Shown: piece after piece, positions 1 through 9,346 of the stretch
Layout of the letters: every line of letters begins with the position of its first letter
How positions within the stretch are numbered: position 1 is the stretch's first letter
Source of the DNA: Nitrosophilus labii
Lineage (GTDB): Bacteria > Campylobacterota > Campylobacteria > Campylobacterales > Nitratiruptoraceae
Direction: 5' to 3'
Assembly: GCF_014466985.1 (NCBI RefSeq)
Contig: NZ_AP022826.1
Location: forward strand, 1,302,001-1,366,000
Length of the DNA stretch: 64,000 nucleotides
Made by a program: the position numbers and the translations under genes
Notes under the pieces: model-generated
Database searches by the model: none
The model's input: only the letters and a program-made list of their open reading frames with translations
Told to the model about the DNA's origin: nothing

Positions 1-931
1 TTTTATAATTGCAACTTATAACTAAAGATATATCGATAAGATCGTTTCCCCCTCCTAAAATCTCTTTCATCTCTCCTAGTCTCCAATAATCATAATGGCT
101 TCTTCCAACTGTATCTATTAAAACTATATCGATATTTGACATATTTGAAAGAGTTTTTCGCAAATTTTTTGAGTCTGTAACCGCAAAAAAAGGAATATTG
201 AGTATATTAGCATAAGCTCTAGCTTGTTGAATAGCTCCTACTTTAAAAGTATCTATACTTATAACCGCTACTTTTAGATTTTGATTTATTACAAGTTCGG
301 AGGCGATTTTAAATAGATTAGTAGTTTTCCCCACACCCGTAGGTCCAACAAAAGCTTTTACTTTCAATCCTCCCTTTTGAATCTTTAAAGGGCCGGTAAA
401 CTTTATTTTTTTCTGAACTCCCTTAATAATAGCTTCTTTAAAAAAAGAGGTGTTTAGATCAAACTTATTTGTATCTATATCCAAACCGCAAGCTTCTCTA
501 ACTAATGTTTTGGCAATTTTCGGCTCAACCTCTTTTTTTAATAGAGTATTGATAAGTTCTAATGCATCTCCGGTAAACTCTTCAAACTCCTCTGTTGAAG
601 CTATAACCTGTTCGTTATGAGGAGGAGTTGGAAATATTTCGGGCTGAGAAGTTTTAAGTGATGCTATTTTTTTATCTATCATAGCTTCAATCTTAGCTAG
701 AAATCGATCTATCTCCTCATTTTTTTCCTCTTTTGCCAACATATCCAAAAAACCTTCTTGAGGAGTTGGTACTTCTACAAAAAGTATATATTTTTTACGT
801 TTTTTAAAAGGAAATAGACTTTTTTCCTCTTCGACTTCATAACTCAAAATCTTTAAATCATTGCCCAACTCTCTTTTTGCTTCTTCTATCAAAGCGTCAA
901 GGTCATATCCTTCATATCTATTTATTTTCAT
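1..931 (-). CDS. flhF: Flagellar biosynthesis GTPase FlhF (C-terminus cut by window edge)
   Basis: SRP-family GTPase that places and numbers polar flagella and, in Campylobacterota, feeds into sigma-54 flagellar gene control. About 310 residues are visible from the ATG at 929-931. A Lys/Glu-rich N-terminal region is followed by the NG domain, with P-loop GPTGVGKTT near residue 195 and a DTVGR motif near residue 270. The reading frame is open to base 1, so the last part of the G domain lies outside the window. The start overlaps the flhA stop by 14 nt, as expected for a flhA-flhF pair. Identification is firm from the P-loop context and gene order. Confidence 0.93.
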   Translation of the reverse strand, partial: MKINRYEGYDLDALIEEAKRELGNDLKILSYEVEEEKSLFPFKKRKKYILFVEVPTPQEGFLDMLAKEEKNEEIDRFLAKIEAMIDKKIASLKTSQPEIFPTPPHNEQVIASTEEFEEFTGDALELINTLLKKEVEPKIAKTLVREACGLDIDTNKFDLNTSFFKEAIIKGVQKKIKFTGPLKIQKGGLKVKAFVGPTGVGKTTNLFKIASELVINQNLKVAVISIDTFKVGAIQQARAYANILNIPFFAVTDSKNLRKTLSNMSNIDIVLIDTVGRSHYDYWRLGEMKEILGGGNDLIDISLVISCNYK

Positions 932-3008
932 TAACCTCAACCTTACCTAAAATATTCAGTTTGGTATTAGGTTCTATCTCAGAATAAGATATAACCGCAA
1001 CATTACTTAAATATGGCTCTATTATCTTCTTTACAAATCTTCTAACACTAGCGGAAGATATCAGTACCGGAGTAGACTGATGCAATACAAACTTCTCAAT
1101 ATACCCGGAAATCTGTTTAACAATTTCTTGCATAATAAACGGATCTAACGGCGGAATAGCACCTTCAAACTCTTTTATTTTTTCTAATATATAGTTTTCA
1201 AGTTTAGTACCCAACGTAATAGCGTACAATTTACCCTCTTTTGCGTACAAAGAGGTAATCAATCTAGATAAAGATTGTCTTACCAATTCAGTTAAAATAT
1301 CTGGATCGGTAGTTTTGTTGACGTTATCAGATAACGACTCTATAATGGATAAAAGATCCTTTATAGGTATATTTTCTCTTAATAGATTTTGTAAAACTCT
1401 ATGAAGTATTGAGTATGAAACCTGTTCAGGTACTATCTCTTTTACAATAGGATATTTTTTCGCCAGTGCTTCGACTAACTCTTTTGTTTCGCTTCTTCCT
1501 AAAATCTCATATGCATGAGACTTTATAGTTTCCGAAATATGTGTAATAACAACCGTAGGAATATCGACAACGGTATATCCTAACATTTTGGCTTTGTCTT
1601 TTAGATTCTCATTTATCCAATACGCTTTAAGACCGAAGGTAGGTTCTTTTGTCTCCTTGCCCCCTATAGGACCTTTTGTAGAACCTGTATCGATAGCTAA
1701 AACTTTTCCGGTTTCAACTTCGCCTTTTGTGATTTCCACATCTTTTATCAAGATCCTATATCCTCCTGGCTTTAACTCCAAATTATCTTTAATATGGATA
1801 AGCGGAATTATGAGTCCAAGTTCTTTGCTTAACTGTTTTCTTAACGACTTTATTCTTTTAATTATCTCTCCATTTTGATTTTCATCCACAAAAGGTATCA
1901 AAGAGTAACCAATCTCTAAAGTTATAGTTTCAGGCTGAGAAATAAGATCTTCAGGAGCTTCTGTTTCCTTTGCCTCTTTTATAATCTCTTGAGCTTTCTT
2001 TTCTGCCTCTATCTTTTCTCTGTTTTGCATATCTAACTGCATCATATACCCCACTAAAGCGATCATAATCGCTAAAATCAAAAAAGGCAGAAAAGGCATC
2101 CCTGGTACGACTCCCATAGCAACTAAAGCAAAAGAGGCCATAAAAAGAGCTTTAGGATAACTAACAAGTTGAGTAAAAATCTCTTTCCCGAGATTTGCTT
2201 GTGATACGGCTCTTGTCACCATCAATCCCGCTGCAGTTGAAGTAATAAGCGCGGGAATTTGACTTACCAGCCCATCTCCCACTGTCAAAAGAGTAAAATT
2301 TGCAGCTGCCGTTGCAACATCCATTTTATGTTGTAAAACCCCTATTGCGATACCACCGACTATGTTTATTATAGTTATAATGATACCGGCAATGGCATCT
2401 CCTCTTATAAATTTACTAGCTCCATCCATAGCCCCGTAAAAATCCGCCTCTTTTGCGATTTCTTCTCTTCTTTTTTTAGCCTCTTGTTCGTCGATGATAC
2501 CGGCATTTAGATCGGCATCTATAGCCATCTGCTTCCCGGGCATCGCATCTAGTGTAAATCTTGCGCCTACTTCCGAAATTCTTTCGGTTCCTTTTGTAAT
2601 AACGATAAAGTTGATAGTAACTAAAACTATGAAAACAATTATTCCTACCACATAGTTGCCTCCTACAACAAACTGACCAAAACTCTCAATAACCTTCCCG
2701 GCTGCGTCTGGACCTTCGTGGCCGTGTAGAAGTATGGTTCTTGTCGTTGCAACATTCAAAGAGAGCCTAAAAAGGGTTGCCAAAAGCAATAAAGATGGAA
2801 ACGAAGATATCTGTAAAGGATTTCCTATATATACTGTAGTCATTAAAATAATCAAAGATAAAGTTATACTAGTAGTTAATAATATATCAAGTAAAAAAGT
2901 GGGTATTGGCAAAACCATTGAGGCTAAGATTGCCAAAATCAAAACTACTATGATAGCATCTGAATGTTCATGAACTTTATTGAAAAAAAGTGCTAAAGTA
3001 TCTGTCAT
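918..3008 (-). CDS. flhA: Flagellar type III export gate protein FlhA
   Basis: Inner-membrane component of the flagellar export apparatus; its cytosolic domain docks export chaperones and its membrane part couples export to the proton motive force. At 696 aa it has normal length. The N-terminal half holds about eight hydrophobic segments with the conserved FHIPEP-family stretch (ATRTILLHGHEGPDAAG near residue 90 and the cytoplasmic loop with ISEVGARFTLDAMPGKQMAID near residue 145). The C-terminal soluble domain begins near residue 330. It sits between the rod-binding protein gene and flhF in one minus-strand run. No unusual residue was noticed. Confidence 0.97.
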   Translation of the reverse strand: MTDTLALFFNKVHEHSDAIIVVLILAILASMVLPIPTFLLDILLTTSITLSLIILMTTVYIGNPLQISSFPSLLLLATLFRLSLNVATTRTILLHGHEGPDAAGKVIESFGQFVVGGNYVVGIIVFIVLVTINFIVITKGTERISEVGARFTLDAMPGKQMAIDADLNAGIIDEQEAKKRREEIAKEADFYGAMDGASKFIRGDAIAGIIITIINIVGGIAIGVLQHKMDVATAAANFTLLTVGDGLVSQIPALITSTAAGLMVTRAVSQANLGKEIFTQLVSYPKALFMASFALVAMGVVPGMPFLPFLILAIMIALVGYMMQLDMQNREKIEAEKKAQEIIKEAKETEAPEDLISQPETITLEIGYSLIPFVDENQNGEIIKRIKSLRKQLSKELGLIIPLIHIKDNLELKPGGYRILIKDVEITKGEVETGKVLAIDTGSTKGPIGGKETKEPTFGLKAYWINENLKDKAKMLGYTVVDIPTVVITHISETIKSHAYEILGRSETKELVEALAKKYPIVKEIVPEQVSYSILHRVLQNLLRENIPIKDLLSIIESLSDNVNKTTDPDILTELVRQSLSRLITSLYAKEGKLYAITLGTKLENYILEKIKEFEGAIPPLDPFIMQEIVKQISGYIEKFVLHQSTPVLISSASVRRFVKKIIEPYLSNVAVISYSEIEPNTKLNILGKVEVNENK

Positions 3009-3019
3009 AATCCCTCTAA

Positions 3020-3304
3020 TTATTTACTGTTTTTTTCATATGCTTTTATAGCATTTAAAAAATACTCTTTTATTCCTAGTTTGTCACTATCGCTGATAGC
3101 TTTTGCCATCTGCATATCAAACATATCAAGATACATTTTCGATGAAAAAGATGAACTTAGCATACCTTTTTCCATCCCTTTTCTAACCTCTTTTAGAAAG
3201 ATATGCACAAATTCCGTTTCAAAAGCCTTTGCAGCTTCATCAATACTTTTTATATTTGAGATATTTTTAACATCCCAATATGTTTTTATATCCGTTTTTA
3301 TCAT
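3020..3304 (-). CDS. flgJ: FlgJ-type rod-binding protein (N-terminal domain only)
   Basis: Small 94-aa protein matching the rod-binding domain of FlgJ (ETEFVHIFLKEVRKGM, then a YLDMFDMQMAKAIS segment). It would cap or scaffold rod assembly in the periplasm. It lacks the C-terminal muramidase domain of enterobacterial FlgJ, as is usual in Campylobacterota, so another hydrolase must open the peptidoglycan. It lies between flgI and flhA, 11 nt from flhA. No signal peptide is visible, which fits export through the flagellar apparatus. The symbol is by domain and context. Confidence 0.82.
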   Translation of the reverse strand: MIKTDIKTYWDVKNISNIKSIDEAAKAFETEFVHIFLKEVRKGMEKGMLSSSFSSKMYLDMFDMQMAKAISDSDKLGIKEYFLNAIKAYEKNSK

Positions 3305-3404
3305 ACTATTTCCTTCTTGAAGTTCGTAATTTTCGATATGTGATGAATAATATGTATCAAAAAACTAAAAATCAACAACTCTATACTCTATATCTACTTA
3401 AAAC

Positions 3405-4490
3405 TTACATAATAACAATTTTAGCATGAAGTTTCCCAGCATTTTTTATAGCTTGTATAATAGCTATAAGATCTCTAGGCGAGATCCCCAAATCGTTTAA
3501 AGCTTTAACCAAATCTTTAAGCGAAGGAGAATCTAAGGCAAATATTCTTCCATTCTCTTCAGTCACCTGAGTGGTAACTTTTTGGGTTTGCACGGTATCT
3601 CCTCCAGATAAAGGCTGAGGCTGTGAAACAATCGGTTCTTTTTGAATAGAAACATAAATATTTCCATGGGACACATAAACAGGCGTATCTATCTTGATAT
3701 CTCCGCTCATTATTACTGTACCGGTTCTTTCATATATCACTATAGTTGGTTCGTTGTATCTTTTTATTTTAAGATTTAAAACTTTTGCAACAAAATCAAC
3801 TTTTTTGATATGTTGTGGATAATTTACTTTAACCGTAGCAGAGTCCACCGCAAAAGCTATATCTTTTCCAAAAGCATCGTTAATAACTCTCGCGATTTCT
3901 CTGGCCTTAGCAAAATCAGGATGTTTTAATGTCAGTGTTAAGTTGCTAAGTTTGTCAAAATCAAAAGGTAAATCTCTTTCTATTATCCCACCATTCATTA
4001 CAACTCCAGTGGTCGTAAAATTTTTTTGTACTTTTCCACCTTTGTTTGACTCACTATAACCTCCTCCAGTAGAAACAGGGCCTTGGGCAAAAGCGTAAAC
4101 CTTTTTATCTGGTCCGTAAAGAGGAGTTCTTATCAACACTCCGTTACCTATGTCTTTTGCATCTCCTAAAGATGAGACCGTAACATCAAAAGTCATACCG
4201 CTCTTTGCAAAAGGGGGCATATTTGCAGTTACTATAACAGCAGCGGCATTTTTCGTTTTAACGTCTTTTGGATCTATATAGATTCCCATTTTTTTAAGCA
4301 TATTGGCAATACTTAAAAGAGTAAATTTGGTTGTAGTACCATCTCCGGTCTTATTAAGTCCAACAACTATTCCGTACCCAGTTAAATAATTGGTCCTAAC
4401 CCCTACTACGTTTACTTCATCACCTATTTTTATCTCATTTGCCAATAACAAAAATGGAAAAACAAAAATCAGATATATTTTTTTAAACAT
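3405..4490 (-). CDS. flgI: Flagellar P-ring protein FlgI
   Basis: Periplasmic ring protein forming the bushing around the rod at the peptidoglycan layer. At 361 aa it has standard length, with an N-terminal signal peptide (MFKKIYLIFVFPFLLLA) followed by the family signature NYLTGYGIVVGLNKTGDGT near residue 34. The C-terminal end ISPRDLIAIIQAIKNAGKLHAKIVIM is the conserved FlgI tail. It follows flgH in the same direction with a 68-bp gap and precedes the FlgJ-type gene by 100 bp. No anomaly was seen. Confidence 0.96.
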   Translation of the reverse strand: MFKKIYLIFVFPFLLLANEIKIGDEVNVVGVRTNYLTGYGIVVGLNKTGDGTTTKFTLLSIANMLKKMGIYIDPKDVKTKNAAAVIVTANMPPFAKSGMTFDVTVSSLGDAKDIGNGVLIRTPLYGPDKKVYAFAQGPVSTGGGYSESNKGGKVQKNFTTTGVVMNGGIIERDLPFDFDKLSNLTLTLKHPDFAKAREIARVINDAFGKDIAFAVDSATVKVNYPQHIKKVDFVAKVLNLKIKRYNEPTIVIYERTGTVIMSGDIKIDTPVYVSHGNIYVSIQKEPIVSQPQPLSGGDTVQTQKVTTQVTEENGRIFALDSPSLKDLVKALNDLGISPRDLIAIIQAIKNAGKLHAKIVIM

Positions 4491-4558
4491 TTACTTGTCC
4501 TTTTCACATAGTAATCAGTGATGAGTAATAAATTTACCGTTTACTACTAATAATTCTT

Positions 4559-5257
4559 TTAAAATGGCCATATCTTCATTAAAAATTTAGCAAGCCAACC
4601 AGGACTTTGGTTATCAGCCATAAACCCTTCACCGTTATACTCTACGTACATATCTGAAATTTTTGAAGAGTCAACATAGTTATCTTGCGTGATATCGTTT
4701 GGTTTTATAATACCTGAGATCCTTAAAATCTGAACATCATCATTTATCTTTATATACTTTTTTCCACTTATATATAGATTTCCATTAGGATATACTTTTA
4801 CAACCCTTGCCGTAATTGTTGCTACAAGATTGGCTTTTCTTCTCGTATCTCCCGAGCCTGAAAAGCTGTTAGTGGAAGATTGGTTAAGTCCGAAAACCGT
4901 AGTTTTATCCGGAACTCTTTTATCCATAATTGTAGCTGAAGGGAAATTTAGATTCATGTTGTTAGATCTGTTAGCTTGGGTATTTGCACTTCCTTGACCG
5001 GAAATGTTCTCATAAATTTTTATAGTAACGATATCACCCACGTTGTGTGCCTTATCATCGCTAAAAAGATTATCATAACCGTTGTACAGTGAACCTGGAG
5101 TATTTGAATTATCGGTTTGAGCTATTTTTGGAGGAGACTCTTTTATAGGATAATTAACAACCGTTTTTTTATTAGCGCAACCGCTTAAGAAAAAAAAAGT
5201 AAAAAATAGTACAACTATTTTGTATATTTTACAACGAATGGTGCGACCACTTTGCAT
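4559..5257 (-). CDS. flgH: Flagellar L-ring lipoprotein FlgH
   Basis: Outer-membrane ring lipoprotein of the flagellar basal body, 232 aa. A hydrophobic N-terminal segment leads to a lipobox ending LSGC near residue 27, and the family core GDIVTIKIYENISGQGSA and the C-terminal NYVDSSKISDMYVEYNGEG are present. The chosen ATG overlaps the end of flgA by 43 nt; an AAGG ribosome-binding site sits 7 nt upstream, which supports this start, and no other ATG precedes the signal peptide. It is co-transcribed with flgA and flgI. Confidence 0.95.
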   Translation of the reverse strand: MQSGRTIRCKIYKIVVLFFTFFFLSGCANKKTVVNYPIKESPPKIAQTDNSNTPGSLYNGYDNLFSDDKAHNVGDIVTIKIYENISGQGSANTQANRSNNMNLNFPSATIMDKRVPDKTTVFGLNQSSTNSFSGSGDTRRKANLVATITARVVKVYPNGNLYISGKKYIKINDDVQILRISGIIKPNDITQDNYVDSSKISDMYVEYNGEGFMADNQSPGWLAKFLMKIWPF

Positions 5258-6198
5258 TTAATAACCTTATTAGAAGATATATTTTTAACTCTTATTATAT
5301 CTCCTTTGCTCCCATTTTCGAGAGCCAAGCCCATCAACTCTATATTTATAGGACCGTTGGAGTATAAAATTTTTACGTTTTTTCCTTTTAAAACCAGATA
5401 ATCAGGTGACAAAAGATAGCTTTTTATTATACTATCTTTTTTAATATTTATTTTTGCAACCTTTCCTAAAATATCCTCTAACTTCACAGAGTTACGTAAT
5501 ACATTTGACACCGCTGATTTTTTTAAATAAACATCGTTAGGTTCTATCTTTTTACCTTTTGGTATATCTTTTTTAGCATAAGGTATCATTAAAAAATATT
5601 TGACTTTTACAGTTATTGGCAAAGAGGATCTTTTTTCACCGTTTATAAAAACATAATAACTTAAATAAATATTGTTTACTGTTTTAGATTTTATCCGTAT
5701 CTTTTTTTCTATTTTTCCAGATGGTAAAATCAACTCTTTTTTACTAACTGAAATAGAGACTATTTCTATTGCATCTTTAAAATTTTTCTCTAAAAATTTC
5801 TCTATATCTTTTAAAATTTGAGCTTGCGTTAATTTTATAGTTTCTCTTTTGACTATAACTCTATCGGCTCCGATAATGCTAATATTTTTAAGGTCAATAT
5901 AGTTTCTTTTTAAACTTCTTATTACATCTTCTTTATCTATTTTTTTAATACCTACGTCTATATTTGTTACAAAAATCTCTTCTATAAACTTTTTCAATCT
6001 ATCTTCCGTACTTTCACTTTTAATACTAGATATATCTCTTAAAAGCACGTTCTCTTTTTCCAAATTGACTATAGGATAAAGTTCTATCGTGATTTTAGCT
6101 TCTAATAAGTTTATAAAAATAAAAGTGAAAAGGAGTACTATAAAAAGTACTCTATTTCCCCTAAGCTTTGAGAGTAGAAACGGTTCTAAGCATTTCAT
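5215..6198 (-). CDS. flgA: Flagellar P-ring assembly chaperone FlgA
   Basis: Periplasmic chaperone for FlgI polymerisation, 327 aa. An N-terminal hydrophobic segment (LFIVLLFTFIFINLL) serves as signal peptide. The C-terminal SAF/FlgA domain is recognisable: AKKDIPKGKKIEPNDVYLKK, then LEDILGKVAKINIKKDSII and a final GDIIRVKNISSNKVIKCKVV. The open frame overlaps flgG upstream by 38 nt and flgH downstream by 43 nt. The overlap with flgG may be partly spurious if a later non-ATG start is used. The protein is longer than the enterobacterial one, as is common in this phylum. Confidence 0.9.
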   Translation of the reverse strand: MKCLEPFLLSKLRGNRVLFIVLLFTFIFINLLEAKITIELYPIVNLEKENVLLRDISSIKSESTEDRLKKFIEEIFVTNIDVGIKKIDKEDVIRSLKRNYIDLKNISIIGADRVIVKRETIKLTQAQILKDIEKFLEKNFKDAIEIVSISVSKKELILPSGKIEKKIRIKSKTVNNIYLSYYVFINGEKRSSLPITVKVKYFLMIPYAKKDIPKGKKIEPNDVYLKKSAVSNVLRNSVKLEDILGKVAKINIKKDSIIKSYLLSPDYLVLKGKNVKILYSNGPINIELMGLALENGSKGDIIRVKNISSNKVIKCKVVAPFVVKYTK

Positions 6199-6961
6199 CT
6201 GCGGTAGTTATACCTTTAGAGTTTATCTCATAAGCTCGTTGAGCTACGATTAAGTTAACCATCTCATCAACTATATTGACGTTGGAACTCTCCAAAAAAC
6301 CTTGTGCAAGCTTTCCAAAACCGTCACTATTTGGATTACCTTCTATCGCTTCACCAGATGCAACGGTCGGAACAAATAGATTTTGTCCTAAAGCTTTAAG
6401 ACCTGAAGGATTCATAAATCTATATAGTTTAATATCGGTAAGTTCTTCAGTAGTTTGGACACCGCCTTCATTCCTAACAGCTGTTACTTTTCCGTTGGGA
6501 CTTATAGCTATACTTATAAGTGTTTCAGGAGCGTTAACCTGGATATTGGGTGAAAGTTTATATCCTTCGGGGGTGACCAAATATCCCTCATTATCCAACT
6601 GAAAATTGCCGGCTCGGGTATATGCTTCTCCACCACCGGGAAAATCTATTTTAAAAAAACCTTCACCTTCAATAGCAACATCAAGTTCTCTTTCGGTCTG
6701 TTTTAGACTTCCTTGGGAAAAAATCTTACTAACATCTGAAAGCTTGACACCTAAGCCCACTTGTATGCCTGAAGGTACTATATTTTCATCTGAGCTTCTA
6801 ACTCCTGGATCTTTTATAGTTTGATATATTAAATCTTCAAAATTGGCTCTGCTTTGTTTAAAACCTACCGTATTTACATTTGCAATATTGTTGGATACAA
6901 CGTCAAGATTTGTCTGTTGCGCTTGCATTCCTGAAGCCGAAGTCCATAAAGCTCTAAACAT
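6161..6961 (-). CDS. flgG: Flagellar distal rod protein FlgG
   Basis: Main distal rod subunit, 266 aa, close to the 260-aa norm. The N-terminus MFRALWTSASGMQAQQTNLDVVSNNIANVNTVGFK is the rod-family signature with the SASGM motif. The C-terminus SSNVNIVDEMVNLIVAQRAYEINSKGI is the paired coiled-coil motif. It lies 52 bp downstream of its paralogue flgF in the same direction. The exact SASGM motif and the VAQRAYE tail separate it from flgF. Confidence 0.96.
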   Translation of the reverse strand: MFRALWTSASGMQAQQTNLDVVSNNIANVNTVGFKQSRANFEDLIYQTIKDPGVRSSDENIVPSGIQVGLGVKLSDVSKIFSQGSLKQTERELDVAIEGEGFFKIDFPGGGEAYTRAGNFQLDNEGYLVTPEGYKLSPNIQVNAPETLISIAISPNGKVTAVRNEGGVQTTEELTDIKLYRFMNPSGLKALGQNLFVPTVASGEAIEGNPNSDGFGKLAQGFLESSNVNIVDEMVNLIVAQRAYEINSKGITTADEMLRTVSTLKA

Positions 6962-7013
6962 TTCTCATCCTTTCTGTAGTCTCGCTATCTCAATTTCATA
7001 TTATTTAACACTT

Positions 7014-7730
7014 CTAAGCTTTTCCTATCTCATTAGTTTTTTGTTCAAGCGTATCTAAAGATTTTATCAAATTGCCGTATATCTCAAACCTTCTTTGGGT
7101 TACAATCATTTCCGTCATCTCTTTTATCGGATTTACGTTTGAACTCTCTACATATCCTTGCAAAACTTTATATTCGGCTTCTATCTCGTCACCCACCCCT
7201 TTGTAGTAGCTATCTCCTACGGCCTCGATTCTGTTATTCGCTACAATTTTTAGTTTTGCAACCTCTTGTTGTTCTTGAAAAATTACTCCATCCTCGCCTA
7301 CGCTTATACTTTTTTTATAATCTAAAAAGATTTTTTTATCGGCGCTATCTAAAACATAGTTTCCTTTCGAATCTACCAAATATCCCTCACTATCTATAAA
7401 AAAGTGTCCGTTTCTGGTTAGATACTGCTCCCCTTTCGATTCAATAACGAAGAACCCTTTCCCGTCTATTGCAAAGTCCAAAGGGTTCTCACTTATTTTT
7501 AAAGAGCCCTGAATATCTACAACCGGAGTATCTTCAAATCTAGGAAAAACGAACAGATGGTTTGAGTCTCCCCCGTTTTTTTCTATTCTTTGACTCATCT
7601 CTTTTAAAAGAAGTTTTTTAAAACCAGAGGTATTGACGTTAGTCAAATTGTTGCTTATTGTATCTAGCTGTTCCATAGCTCTAGAACTTCCGCTAGCTAA
7701 AACATATATCGATTGAAGATTTAATGCCAT
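7014..7730 (-). CDS. flgF: Flagellar proximal rod protein FlgF (FlgG paralogue)
   Basis: A 238-aa rod/hook-family protein related to flgG next to it. The N-terminal helix reads LASGSSRAMEQLDTISNNLTNVNTSGFK and the C-terminal helix SSNVNPIKEMTEMIVTQRRFEIY. These terminal helices pack into the rod, and the middle domain (roughly residues 80-180) faces outward. The assignment as FlgF rests on divergence from the canonical FlgG and its position before flgG. It begins 3 nt after the fliN stop, so it is coupled to the switch genes. Confidence 0.88.
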   Translation of the reverse strand: MALNLQSIYVLASGSSRAMEQLDTISNNLTNVNTSGFKKLLLKEMSQRIEKNGGDSNHLFVFPRFEDTPVVDIQGSLKISENPLDFAIDGKGFFVIESKGEQYLTRNGHFFIDSEGYLVDSKGNYVLDSADKKIFLDYKKSISVGEDGVIFQEQQEVAKLKIVANNRIEAVGDSYYKGVGDEIEAEYKVLQGYVESSNVNPIKEMTEMIVTQRRFEIYGNLIKSLDTLEQKTNEIGKA

Positions 7731-7732
7731 AT

Positions 7733-8227
7733 TTATTCCTCATCTAATATTTTCATTCGATCTTCAGGCGTAATAATATTTGTTATTTTGATTCCGAAAC
7801 TATTTTTTACGGTATATAACTCTCCTTTTGCTATCAGTTTGCCGTTTACTTTTAAATCAACCGGTTCACTAATAAGTTTATCAAGCTCTATAATACTGTT
7901 TGGATTTAGTTTTAAAATCTCCTCTATAGGAATTTCGGTTGAGCCAATCTCCACTGTAACTTCTAAAGGAATATCCATCAATATAGATAATTTAGAATTC
8001 TCACTTTTTTCATAATTATCAAAAGAAGGCAAACTCTCTTCAACCGAGCTTTTTTCCGAAGGTTCGGCCATAGCTTCTGCCTCCCACTGGGCTGCTAAGT
8101 TCTCTTGATCAACATCCTTTTTAGAGTCATCTTGAGAACTAGTAGTTTGCTCTGCCCATTGAGCGGCCAAATCTTCTTGATTTAAAATATCTTGCTGATT
8201 ATCCTCGTTTTTTATCTCTTCATTCAT
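7733..8227 (-). CDS. fliN: Flagellar motor switch protein FliN
   Basis: C-ring protein at the base of the motor that binds activated CheY together with FliM. 164 aa. The C-terminal SpoA domain is clear (LDIPLEVTVEIGSTEIPIEEILKL ... PVDLKVNGKLIAKGEL). The N-terminal 75 residues are acidic and contain two copies of an (E)-D/N-LAAQW motif, near residues 18-24 and 42-48. It overlaps fliM by 8 nt. It is shorter than the FliY of Campylobacter, which carries a CheC-like domain, so FliN is the better name. Confidence 0.9.
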   Translation of the reverse strand: MNEEIKNEDNQQDILNQEDLAAQWAEQTTSSQDDSKKDVDQENLAAQWEAEAMAEPSEKSSVEESLPSFDNYEKSENSKLSILMDIPLEVTVEIGSTEIPIEEILKLNPNSIIELDKLISEPVDLKVNGKLIAKGELYTVKNSFGIKITNIITPEDRMKILDEE

Positions 8228-9179
8228 CCTCAGCCTTTATTATGGGCCCTTTTATTAAAGCCGCATATTTATCTTTTACTTTACCTAATTTACATCTAAA
8301 CTTAGGTACTTTTTCGACTATAAGTGCCAAATCTCCGTCTTTATCTATATTTAAAACCAATTCGTCATTTACTTTCCAATTTAGTATATCTTTTAGAAAA
8401 AATTTCTCTTTACCAAGCTCTAATGTTACTTTTACATTTAATAAGTTTAATCTATTTTTTAATCTATTTTCCCAGTCTCCGTTTTCTTCACCTATAAACT
8501 CTGTATAAATTATATCTTTGATAGGTATAAACATACCGTGGGGAAAACAGAAAAATATCGGTGCTTCATATCCATCAACTTCCACGTTACACTCGACTAC
8601 CACAACTTTTTCATTACCCGAAGTTATTCTTGCAAGAGAGGGATTTAGTTCTATCGATTTTTTCTCGACATTTATAGGATAAAAATTTTGCCAAACGTTT
8701 TGAAAAGTTTTAAGAGCAGTGTCTATAAAATCTCCAATAATCTGCACTTCAAGTTTTGTAAACTCCCTTCCTTCCACTTTAAAAGGTTTAGCTGGACCAC
8801 CAAACAAAACACTAATGATCGTAAAAACCAGTCTTGAATCTACTACAAAAAGAGCACTCTCTTTCAAAGGTTTCATAGTTATAGTCGTATAGCTTGAAGG
8901 CAGCGGGATTTTTGACATAAAAGTATTAAATCTGGTTATGTAAATATTATCTTTGGAAACCATATTTATTTTAGGCATAATTTTTCTTATCTCTTCTCTG
9001 AAAGACTTTACCCATCTTTCATAAATGATCTCAAGACCGGGAAGCCCGCCTTTTTTTATACTCTCTATCTCGCTAAAATCGAAAGGATATTCGTCACTTT
9101 TTTCTTCGACACTCTCTTCTGTATCATTTCCTAACAGTGCGTCTATTTCATCTTGAGATAAGAAATCCTGCTCAGACAT
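8220..9179 (-). CDS. fliM: Flagellar motor switch protein FliM
   Basis: Middle component of the switch complex, 319 aa. The extreme N-terminus carries the CheY-P binding peptide (FLSQDEIDALLG), then a CheC-like middle domain from about residue 40 to 225, then a C-terminal SpoA domain that contacts FliN. It is first in the fliM-fliN-flgF run and separated from fliG by 167 bp that hold a sigma-70-like promoter. Standard length and motifs. Confidence 0.95.
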   Translation of the reverse strand: MSEQDFLSQDEIDALLGNDTEESVEEKSDEYPFDFSEIESIKKGGLPGLEIIYERWVKSFREEIRKIMPKINMVSKDNIYITRFNTFMSKIPLPSSYTTITMKPLKESALFVVDSRLVFTIISVLFGGPAKPFKVEGREFTKLEVQIIGDFIDTALKTFQNVWQNFYPINVEKKSIELNPSLARITSGNEKVVVVECNVEVDGYEAPIFFCFPHGMFIPIKDIIYTEFIGEENGDWENRLKNRLNLLNVKVTLELGKEKFFLKDILNWKVNDELVLNIDKDGDLALIVEKVPKFRCKLGKVKDKYAALIKGPIIKAEDE

Positions 9180-9211
9180 TTATTCCCTTGATTTTTTTGA
9201 AAATTAAAAAT

Positions 9212-9240
9212 ATTATAGCGATAAATCAGGGATTTTGCAA
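9212..9240 (-). promoter_or_regulatory. Sigma-70-like promoter in front of fliM
   Basis: Reading the minus strand, TTGCAA (9235-9240) and TATAAT (9212-9217) are separated by 17 bp, about 30 bp upstream of the fliM start. The -10 is a full consensus match and the -35 matches four of six. This implies fliM-fliN-flg genes can be transcribed separately from fliG. No sigma-54 or sigma-28 site was recognised here. Confidence 0.5.
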
Positions 9241-9346
9241 TATTTTTCACATTTTTTTCACATTTTTTCTTAAAAAAAACGAATACTATAAAAATTACAA
9301 AATATTTAGTATAAATTATAATAGGCTAATTCAAAGAAAAAAGAGA

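Noticed and set aside
1588-2973. Long plus-strand frames opposite flhA, fliM, cheA, atpA and other genes
   Set aside because: They are shadows of well-recognised genes on the other strand and show no domain of their own.
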